Origin: Physella acuta
Lineage: Eukaryota; Mollusca; Gastropoda; Physidae
Length of the DNA stretch: 64,000 bases
Direction: 5' to 3'
Assembly: GCF_028476545.1 (NCBI RefSeq)
Contig: NW_026733926.1
Coordinates: forward strand, 1 to 64,000
Part shown: positions 56,111-64,000 of the stretch, one piece after another
Position numbering within the stretch: position 1 is the first letter of the stretch
Layout of the letters: each line of letters starts with the position of its first letter
Translations under genes and position numbers: made by a program
Notes under the pieces: generated by a model
Told to the model about the DNA's origin: nothing
The model's input: the letters and a program-made list of their open reading frames with translations, nothing else
The model's database searches: none

Positions 56111-56486
56111 GTGAAATCGTGTAAATTATGCTGACCTGAAGTATGTCTGTTGTTATGAGTTGACGTATAAAATAATAAAAATCATTACAGATTAGCATAT
56201 AAAATGTTATCCCTGTGATTATAAGCTGCCGTGAAATACATCAATGTTTAATTTGATATTAGAGTTATGTTTGCCAGTGATTAAACAGGAATGAAAAAAA
56301 AATATGTTCGAATGTATCAACTATCTGAAAATAGCGTAGTGTATTCTTTAACCTTTATGTTTCACATTTATATAAAGATTATTTCTTTCAAGCAGCTCGT
56401 CGGGGGGAGGTGGGGTGGTGCGAACTGTGTTTTATTTTTTTCCATGACTTTTCTATCGTGTGTATATGGGAGGCCATCCCGAGACT
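56111..56486. other. Unclassified non-coding DNA
   Basis: Nothing recognised. Confidence 0.4.
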
Positions 56487-58715
56487 AATGTGTGACAGAT
56501 ACACGTGTATGTCATGTGTGTGACAGATACACGTGTATGTCATGTGTGTGACAGTTACACGTGTGTGTCATGAGTGTGACAGTTACACGTGTGTGTGTGT
56601 CATGTGTGTGACAGTTACACGGTGTCATGTGTGTGACAGTTACACGTGTGTGTCATGTGTGTGACAGTTACACGTGTGTGTCATGTGTGTGACAGTTACA
56701 CGTCTGTGTGTGTGTCATGTGTGTGACAGTTACACGTGCGTGTGTCATGTGTGTGACAGTTACACGTGTGTGTGTGTGACAGTTACACGTGTGTGTGTCA
56801 TGTGTGTGACAGTTACACGTGTGTGTCATGTGTGTGACAGTTACACGTGTGTGTCATGTGTGTGAGAGTTACACGTGTGTGTGTCATGTGTGTGACAGTT
56901 ACACGTGTGTGTGTGTGTCATGTGTGTGACAGTTACACGTGTGTGTGTCATGTGTGTGACAGTTACACGTGTGTGTGTGTCATGTGTGTGACAGTTACAC
57001 GTGTGTGTCATGTGTGTGACAGTTACACGTGTGTGTGTGTCATGTGTGTGACATTTACACATATGTGTGTCATGTGTGTGACAGTTACACGTGTGTGTGT
57101 CATGTGTGTGACAGTTAAACGTGTGTGTGTCATGTGTGTGACAGTTACACATGTGTGTATATCATGTGTGTGACAGTTACACGTGTGTGTGTGTCATGTG
57201 TGTGACAGTTAAACGTGTGTGTGTCATGTGTGTGACAGTTACACATGTGTGTATATCATGTGTGTGACAGTTACACGTGTGTGTGTGTCATGTGTGTGAC
57301 AGTTAAACGTGTGTGTGTCATGTGTGTGACAGTTACACATGTGTGTATATCATGTGTGTGACAGTTACACGTGTGTGTGTGTCATGTGTGTGACAGTTAC
57401 ACGTGTGTGTCATGTGTGTGACAGTTACACGTGTGTGTCATGTGTGTGACAGTTACACGTGTGTGTCATGTGTGTGACAGTTACACGTGTGTGTGTGTCA
57501 TGTGTGTGACAGTTACACATGTGTGTGTCATGTGTGTGACAGTTACACGTGTGTGTGTGTGTCATGTGTGTGACAGTTACACATGTGTGTGTCATGTGTG
57601 TGACAGTTACACATGTGTGTGTCATGTGTGTGACAGTTACACGTGTGTATGTCATGTGTGTGACAGTTACACGTGTGTGTGTGTCATGTGTGTGACAGTT
57701 ACACGTGTGTGTGTGTGACAGTTACACGTGTGTGTGTCATGTGTGTGACAGTTACACGTGTGTGTCATGTGTGTGACAGTTACACGTGTGTGTCATGTGT
57801 GTGAGAGTTACACGTGTGTGTGTCATGTGTGTGACAGTTACACGTGTGTGTGTGTGTCATGTGTGTGACAGTTACACGTGTGTGTGTCATGTGTGTGACA
57901 GTTACACGTGTGTGTGTGTCATGTGTGTGACAGTTACACGTGTGTGTCATGTGTGTGACAGTTACACGTGTGTGTGTGTCATGTGTGTGACATTTACACA
58001 TATGTGTGTCATGTGTGTGACAGTTACACGTGTGTGTGTCATGTGTGTGACAGTTAAACGTGTGTGTGTCATGTGTGTGACAGTTACACATGTGTGTATA
58101 TCATGTGTGTGACAGTTACACGTGTGTGTGTGTCATGTGTGTGACAGTTAAACGTGTGTGTGTCATGTGTGTGACAGTTACACATGTGTGTATATCATGT
58201 GTGTGACAGTTACACGTGTGTGTGTGTCATGTGTGTGACAGTTAAACGTGTGTGTGTCATGTGTGTGACAGTTACACATGTGTGTATATCATGTGTGTGA
58301 CAGTTACACGTGTGTGTGTGTCATGTGTGTGACAGTTACACGTGTGTGTCATGTGTGTGACAGTTACACGTGTGTGTCATGTGTGTGACAGTTACACGTG
58401 TGTGTCATGTGTGTGACAGTTACACGTGTGTGTGTGTCATGTGTGTGACAGTTACACATGTGTGTGTCATGTGTGTGACAGTTACACGTGTGTGTGTGTG
58501 TCATGTGTGTGACAGTTACACATGTGTGTGTCATGTGTGTGACAGTTACACATGTGTGTGTCATGTGTGTGACAGTTACACGTGTGTATGTCATGTGTGT
58601 GACAGTTACACGTGTGTGTGTGTCATGTGTGTGACAGTTACACATGTGTGTGTCATGTGTGTGACAGTTACATGTGTGTGTGTGTCATGTGTGTGACAGT
58701 TACACGTGTGTGTGC
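56487..58715. repeat. TGTG/CACGTG satellite (24-32 bp units) with exact 939-bp tandem duplication
   Basis: Units follow CATGTGTGTGACAGTTACAC then GTGTGTGTGT, with varying TG length. Nearly all contain ACACGTGT (E-box CACGTG) and the inverted pair TGTCA...TGACA. The block from about 56764 to 57702 is repeated from 57703 to 58641 with no difference that I could find. Inside, a 93-94-bp subunit marked by GTGTATATCATG occurs three times per block. Cys/Val/Thr frames are repeat artefacts. Confidence 0.95.
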
Positions 58716-58768
58716 AGTGCAGGTGCCAGGTTATTTAGCGCCCTAAGCAAAACGTATTAAAACACCCC

Positions 58769-59001
58769 CAGAGTTTCTTCCAGGTATCTCTTCGTGGAGG
58801 GGGGGGGGGGCAAAGCCCCCCCGAAAAATATTTACCGCCCCCTCCCCCCGAACGAAATGAAATTTATATAATTTATATAGAAAATATATACTTTTAACAG
58901 TGTCCGCCCCCCCCCCCGAAGAAATTCAACCGCCCCCCCCCCCCCTCGAAAATTTCAAGTGCCCCCCCTCCCCCGGAGAAAAAAGTCTGGAAGAAACACT
59001 G
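58769..59001. mobile_element. MITE family B copy, both ends and target duplication
   Basis: Begins CAGAGTTTCTTCCAG, ends GTCTGGAAGAAACACTG. Flanking 8-mers AACACCCC (58761-58768) and AACGCCCC (59002-59009) agree at 7 of 8. The interior is C-rich on this strand with the family mid-phrases CGAACGAAATGAAATTTATA and GAAAATATATACTTTTAACA. Confidence 0.88.
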
Positions 59002-59009
59002 AACGCCCC

Positions 59010-60325
59010 CTTTCACACAAATTAATTACTAAAACATATATGTATAAGAAAATAATTAATTAAAAGTGACGTATTAATTTATTATCAATTGCATACACGT
59101 TATAAGTAGACATCGAAATCAAATTTTAATTATCTCCTTCATCTCAAAAGTTTGTACTAATTTCTTCAATTCCACTTTGCAATCGTAATCACATTCTATT
59201 GAAATCGTTTCTAAGTCCACGAGTCTACTTTGTACTTTCCGACATAGCCACCCCCCTCCCCCCCCCCTTAGAAAAAATTAAGTGCTTCCCCTCCCCCCCC
59301 CCCCGCCCCTCCCAGAAGAAAAAAGTCTGGAAAAAAACACTAGTGTAGTGTTGGGCTCTCTGCAGTCCTCTTAAGGTGAGTTCCAAAACGGAACTTACCT
59401 GTTTTAAGCTTGACTGTCTTTAGTTATAATTGTAAAATGTCTATATTGTGTGATTATGTAACGATTTTTTGTTTTTTTGCAAAATAAAAGGTTATAAATG
59501 TTATATTGCAGCCTAAAATTATATATGAATCCTTTAAGAGAGGGTGAAAAATATGAAAAGACAATTAATTAGATGTTTAATTTACGACAAAGACTGTACG
59601 TCTACTAACTTTAAGTATTGCAATCGACAACGGCTACTGATGTATTTGTTTTTCTGCTTTATAATGCTAAAAAAAAACCTACCAAACTATTTTGTTTAGA
59701 ACTTCTGCTCTATATAATTTTTACAATAGGAAAATAATAACTTAAAGTTGTATTTATATGTAAGCGGTCAAACTAAGATGAAGGAATTTGAAATGAATGT
59801 AATGTTAAGCATTAAGCAACGAATTATCTCCAATTTGAAGATCCAAAACCAAAATTTCATTCAAAGGGAAATAACTTTCACAAGAATAACTAAATTAACC
59901 AAGTGTAACTAAGCCATGCTTGAAAAACACAATAAAACGCTCTAAATTTTATTACTTATTAATTATAACAAATCTTTTATATTCGCTGTGTAACTTTGTG
60001 AAAACAATATATTTTACCTATTGATTACTTAACTGTTGTTTGTGTTTTTAAACTTTAAAAACGTTAGCTTTATTATAACATACTTCTATTTAATTTTGAT
60101 GGCATACTTTTATGCATTTCTCAAGTTTTATTCCCTACGGAAATTTTGGATCCCCTAAATAAAGGGACACCTTTCAAAAATCATCTACGGGTAGCTGTTT
60201 TAGACATTGCTAGAATTATTGATTAAAAAAAATGCATTCTTATTTCTCTACGAGAAAAATGGCCCGTTGAGGAAGGATACACCGGGCGCTAGGTTGATAG
60301 TGCTGTCTCTTTTCTCTAAACTAAA
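59010..60325. other. Unclassified AT-rich DNA with a MITE B fragment
   Basis: 59245-59342 is a family B right-end fragment (C tracts, then AAAAAAGTCTGGAAAAAAAC, ACTAG). The remainder is AT-rich with AAAGGGAAATAACT near 59863 and no recognised gene. Confidence 0.5.
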
Positions 60326-60432
60326 ACCAACCCATCCCCCACACACACCTACCCCCAACCCCCAACCCCACCCCCCACCCACCCCACACACCCCACCCCC
60401 ACCCCAGCCCCACCCACCCACCCCCACCCCCC
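60326..60432. repeat. CCCCAC low-complexity tract
   Basis: About 105 bp of C with interspersed A (CCCCACCC, CCCAACCCC), no G. A shorter version recurs at 60703-60735 ahead of the second module. Confidence 0.85.
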
Positions 60433-61314
60433 AAAAAAACATGTCTACCGTCCCATTCAACGAAATATAATTATATACTTTTTCCAGTGTCCGCCCCCTC
60501 CCCGAAAATTCTACCCCCGCCCCCGAAAATTTCAAGTACCCCCCACCCCTCTCCGGGGAGGAAAAAGTCTGAAAGAAACACTGGTGTCGCGCTTAGCCAC
60601 TACGCGAAGAATTGCATTAAAGAAATTGCGAGAAAACCACTTTTTAGATTAGACACATTAATTAGGCGGTAATTTTATTATAGAGTATCGATGAGGAAAC
60701 CACCCCACCCCCACCCCCACCCCCCACCCCCCACTCCCAAAAAAAACATGTCTACCGTCCCATTCAACGAAATATAATTATATACTTTTTCCAGTGTCCG
60801 CCCCCCTCCCCGAAAATTCTACCCCCGCCCCCGAAAATTTCAATTACCCCCACCCCTCTCCGGGGAGGAAAAAGTCTGAAAGAAACACTGGTGTCGCGCT
60901 TAGCCACTACCCGAAGAGTTGCATTAAAGAAATTGCAAGAAAACCACTTTTTAGATTAGACACATTAATTGGGGGGGGGGGGGCTCAGACGTTCTTACGC
61001 GGGGGGTTGGGGCTTCGCCCCTACCTGAAGAATTATATGCAAGAAACTCTTCACGCAAACCATTTAGATTAGACAACATTTCCTTTTTTTCAATGTTTAC
61101 GCGAGAATCAATGACGTCATATTACTGTGTGCACTCTCTGGTTTGAGATTATGTTCTACTCTATGCTAAATGTGTCGACGTCATATTTCGTTTTTCGAAT
61201 TACTGTGCATGTTTTTATTTTGCTTGTGTTTTCTCTAGAGCGTTCTTGTCAGACAGAGCGTTCTTGTCAGACAGAGCGTTCTTGTCAGACAGACAGCGAA
61301 ACTATTATTATAGA
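60433..61314 (-). mobile_element. Helitron-like composite element X (minus copy)
   Basis: Relative of 7399-8030 in inverse orientation. On the minus strand its 5' end is TCTATAATAATAGTTTCGCT then GTCTGTCTG, preceded by A (plus-strand 61314). It contains TGACGTCA at about 61113 and a CGACGTCA variant near 61174. Two modules 307 bp apart (60433-60660 and 60740-60967) each hold a family B MITE right part ending AAACACTG (60583, 60890) and an AAACCACTTTTTAGATTAGA phrase. A third shorter module lies at 61030-61080. A triple GAGCGTTCTTGTCAGACA repeat lies near the terminus (61238-61300). The 3' end was not located. Confidence 0.55.
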
Positions 61315-61690
61315 TATTACCAATCAGATTCCACTAGACCTTCAACTACAAAACAACCGAATACAATTATGACATTTTAACACTTCGATACTTTTTACCT
61401 ACGAAACCATATCAGCAACAGCCTGCCGCCGTTACTCCTAAATCTAAACGATTCATCAAAACTTACCAAACAAGTACAATACTTTGAAAACCCCGTCATT
61501 ACAAAACTCTATAGATAACCGTTTGAAATGTGCGAAATTTAAATTACGAACTTATTTAAGCGTTTTCTACATCAATTATGTGACAACAAAATGATAAACC
61601 GGGAGTGATCTCACCTAAACTTTCTAGAATATTCTTATATAAAATAACAGGGGATGGGAACTCGGGATATAGACATGATTTTTTTTATTC
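61315..61690. other. Unclassified AT-rich non-coding DNA
   Basis: Nothing recognised. Confidence 0.4.
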
Positions 61691-62465
61691 ATTTTAAATA
61701 CTTAAACTTTTAAAAATAGAATAGAATCTCGTAGAAAAAAAAAAGAATTGCTCACCAAGTGAACGCCAAATAAAATGTGCATAATAGTGCGCAATATTAT
61801 TAGTACTTTATAAATTTACATTCGTTTTTTGAGAAATCAGAAATAGCGTAAATTACTACTTCCGGTCAACGGAAATTACTCAAAATTTGACAGAAGGTAG
61901 AGAATTAGATCTTTTACTTACATGTGAAATTTCACTTATCTATCTATATATATAATTCTCTTCTTGGAGACGATAGAAAACACCAAGCTATAAGCGCGCT
62001 CCCTACCACCCCCACCCCTACATGGTCTGGGTGGGTGGGGTAGGGGTTGGTGGAAAGGAGTGGGGTATCGTCCTTAACGACCACCTGATAGTGTTTTAAA
62101 GCAAATATTTTCAGTGGCAGCGTTGGTACTGTTGAATTCACAAATTATGAATTACTGAAAAGTGGAAAATAAAACAACTAAATAGCGGCGTATGATACGC
62201 CGCGGGTCGGCTCGTCTGAAATAGTACTCAAGTTATAGACTTTTGAAAAAGTCAAAGTAGAAAAAGTTCTACTTCCGTTTATCAGAAATTGCTCAAAAGT
62301 TGATACGGATCTACGATTTTGTTAAAATACTTATATATGAAATTTCATCAACCTAGCTATAATGGTACTCTAGTTATCGTGTTTACAGACACACACACAC
62401 ACATACACATACACACACAGACATAAGAACAAGATTGCAAAACTATGTTTTTCCGACTCAGGGAG
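61691..62465. repeat. 140-bp palindrome-bearing repeat, second locus, split by a Helitron
   Basis: Units carry ACTTCCGGTCAACGGAAAT (61857) and ACTTCCGTTTATCAGAAATT (62271), with the phrases ATGTGAAATTTCACTTATC and GGTACTCTAGTTATCGTGTT. The block ends TTTTTCCGACTCAGGGAGGT then GTAAAACGTCGAGAT, as at 11.6 kb. The run AGTTTTAAAAATAGAATAGA at 10.98 kb has its match at about 61710. Confidence 0.7.
61943..62214 (+). mobile_element. Mini-Helitron inserted in the 140-bp repeat
   Basis: 5' end TCTATATATATAATTCTCTT after an A. The 3' end has a perfect 8-bp-stem hairpin GCGGCGTA-TGA-TACGCCGC (62185-62203), then 11 bases GGGTCGGCTCG, followed by T. All hallmarks agree with Helitrons: TC start, hairpin, CTRR-like end (here CTCG), A|T target, no target duplication. 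Removing it rejoins ATTTCACTTATCTA with TCTGAAATAGTACTCAAG, which restores the host repeat order. 272 bp, no coding capacity. Confidence 0.85.
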
Positions 62466-62986
62466 GTGTAAAACGTCGAGATTTTTTTAAATTTTTTTTT
62501 AATTTTTATTTTTGCACGATTATAGGTAGCGCCGGCCCTCTGTGTGTGTGTTTGTGTGAGTTACAAGACGTGTATTGTGTGGAGACAGCAATCACAGCTC
62601 AGCTGACTGGGGGGGGGGGGGGGGGGGATGGGGGGGGGGTTCTGAACAAGGCGACTACTGGGTGATTAGTGAGTCAGACCCACGGGTTAAAACCCCTCGA
62701 CGACTTAGGAACAAGTTTTAATGAGAATGCGATCGAAACCGTTTTCTGTATCCGCGGCGACAAGTAGTCCCAAGAGTCTGGTTTAGCCTGGCGTAGGAAA
62801 CTAAAAGTTAAGAATAACATGTGTGTTAGTCTGTCCTTTTTTTTTTACTTTGTTGATTTATCTAGCTATTTACCGTGTTTTGTGATTGTATAGTTTTATT
62901 TTTTTTTAAGTCTGTTATTGTATTGTTTTCTTTAAATCCGTACATTGAATAAAAGGGCTATTCTTCATTTTTTTGGGTCACAAAAA
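62466..62986. other. Unclassified DNA with G runs
   Basis: G runs at 62609-62627 and 62631-62639; T-rich toward the right. No gene. Confidence 0.4.
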
Positions 62987-63222
62987 CAGTGTTTCTTCCA
63001 AGGCATCTCCGCGGGGGGGGGGGGGGGGGAAGAGGGGCGAAGAAAATCTACCCCCACCCCCCCTCCGAAAGAAATCAAATTTATATAGAAAATATATACT
63101 TTTATAACTGTCCTCCCCCGCCCCCCCCCCCCTCGGAAATTTTAGTTCGCCCCTCCCCTCCCGAAAATTTCAAGTTCTCCCCCCCCCCCCCCCCCGAAGA
63201 AAAAAGCCTGGAAGAAACACTG
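62987..63222. mobile_element. MITE family B copy, both termini
   Basis: Begins CAGTGTTTCTTCCAAGGCAT, ends GCCTGGAAGAAACACTG. The adjacent 8-mers (CACAAAAA and GCTAGAGT) do not match, so the duplication is lost or a flank was rearranged. Internal order as in the 58.8-kb copy. Confidence 0.82.
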
Positions 63223-63322
63223 GCTAGAGTTACTTTTGTATCTTAGGTATTTTTTTGTGTAAATGCGTCGATTGACTGATATTTAAAGGTTTAAATATAA
63301 CTAATCTAATGCTGATTGACAT

Positions 63323-63655
63323 TGGTGATTTGTGTATGATCTTTAGAGCGATAGGAGGCGGCTTGATATTTTTGTATGATCTTTAGAGCGATAGGATGCT
63401 GCTTGATATTTGTGTATGATCTTTAGAACGATAGAAGGCGGCTTGATATTTGTGTATGATCTTTAGAGCGATAGGGGGCGGCTTGATATTTTTGTATGAT
63501 CTTTAGAGCGATAGGATGCTGCTTGATATTTTTGTATGATCTTTAGAGCGATAGGGGGCTGCTTGATATTTTTGTATGATCTTTAAAGCTATAGGATGCT
63601 GCTTGATATTTTTGTATGATCTTTAGAGCGATAGGGGGCTGCTTGATATTTTTGG
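63323..63655. repeat. 40-bp satellite, 8 copies
   Basis: CTTTAGAGCGATAGG starts at 63341 and every 40 bp to 63621. Units end in GAGGCG, GGGGCG, GGGGCT or GATGCT, then GCTTGATATTTTTGTATGAT. The GATGCT and GGGGCT forms alternate in the right half. Confidence 0.95.
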
Positions 63656-64000
63656 TAACAGGTAGTTTATTCAGGTGTGCGCCGGATTAACGAATTAGCT
63701 CCACAAGCTATAGTTTAGGGGCCCCACTTTCTAGTCCCCCCCCCCCCCACACACACACCCACACACTACCTCCACTCACCCAAGTCTTTTTTTAAAACCG
63801 TGCTGGGCATTTTTATCACCAAAGGTATTGGTTGTTTTTTTTTTAAATACCATTTTCTTTTCTTTTTTTTCTCACGTAGTGGTGGAGCCTACGGTTTCTG
63901 TCCACTACAGTTATAAAAATATTGTTTTGGCCGGAAAACTTATTTTTCAAATTGCAAATATTTGGCACTGACATGATAATAATATCTGGGCTTACAAAGG
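63656..64000. other. Unclassified DNA to window end
   Basis: C run into (CA)n at 63737-63760 and T-rich sequence; no gene. Confidence 0.4.

Noticed and set aside
56674-58696. Cys/Val/Thr and Cys-His-Thr repeat frames, cysteine-rich peptide look-alikes
   Set aside because: They are translations of the TGTG/CACGTG satellite, duplicated exactly with it.

Overview
The window is animal nuclear DNA that is almost entirely non-genic and repeat-rich. I found no host protein-coding exon, no rRNA and no intact functional tRNA. Nearly all long open frames are read-through of tandem repeats whose period is a multiple of three, or low-complexity sequence. The only recognisable protein is the C-terminal end of a non-LTR retrotransposon (LINE) polyprotein near 35.3-35.46 kb. 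The repeat landscape (tRNA-derived SINEs with a conserved core, LINE with a GAA tail, mini-Helitrons, hAT-type MITEs, recurrent AGATCTAG palindromes, and a scattered AGGGAGATAACT-like motif) suggests a lophotrochozoan and probably a gastropod mollusc. This is inference from repeat style, not from a marker gene. I saw no LTR retroelement, retrovirus-like or Polinton-like remnant.

Layout. 0-5 kb: a SINE, a 12-bp repeat, a G-rich tract and a 37-bp satellite. 5-8.3 kb: two SINEs, a 15-bp repeat, and a Helitron-like composite element rich in C tracts. 8.8-10.6 kb: TA tract, 26-bp repeat, GATGTA array. 11-11.7 kb: a roughly 140-bp repeat carrying a TTCCGGT-ACCGGAA palindrome. 12.4-13.4 kb: 46-bp satellite. 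15-21 kb: Helitron ends, a MITE, a SINE, a 51-bp repeat. 22.3-24.06 kb: GTTACA array. 24.25-30.05 kb: three hAT MITEs, a 40-bp repeat and a 26-bp satellite. 31.9-35.5 kb: SINEs, a SINE-derived 43-bp satellite, and the LINE tail. 37.5-38.3 kb: a tandem duplication that captured a MITE. 38.7-41.6 kb: a 14-bp satellite. 43-46.3 kb: a second SINE family, its 50-bp satellite, and a hAT MITE. 47-56 kb: mixed repeats and two hairpin elements. 56.5-58.7 kb: a TGTG/CACGTG satellite with an exact 939-bp duplication. 58.7-64 kb: MITEs, a second Helitron-like composite, a mini-Helitron nested in the 140-bp repeat, and a 40-bp satellite. Tandem arrays alone occupy about a quarter of the window by my tally of spans.

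How the parts relate. Several simple arrays appear to be born from mobile elements. The 43-bp satellite is an amplified core of SINE family 1. The 50-bp satellite is an amplified body segment of SINE family 2. The 51-bp repeat resembles a hAT terminus. SINE family 2 ends in the same sequence as the local LINE, which implies that the LINE supplies its reverse transcriptase. Many of the window's poly-G and poly-C runs lie inside one MITE family with 8-bp target duplications, so that family seems to be spreading them.

Limits: all homology calls are from memory of family hallmarks. No database search, alignment program or folding program was run, and array copy numbers are estimates.
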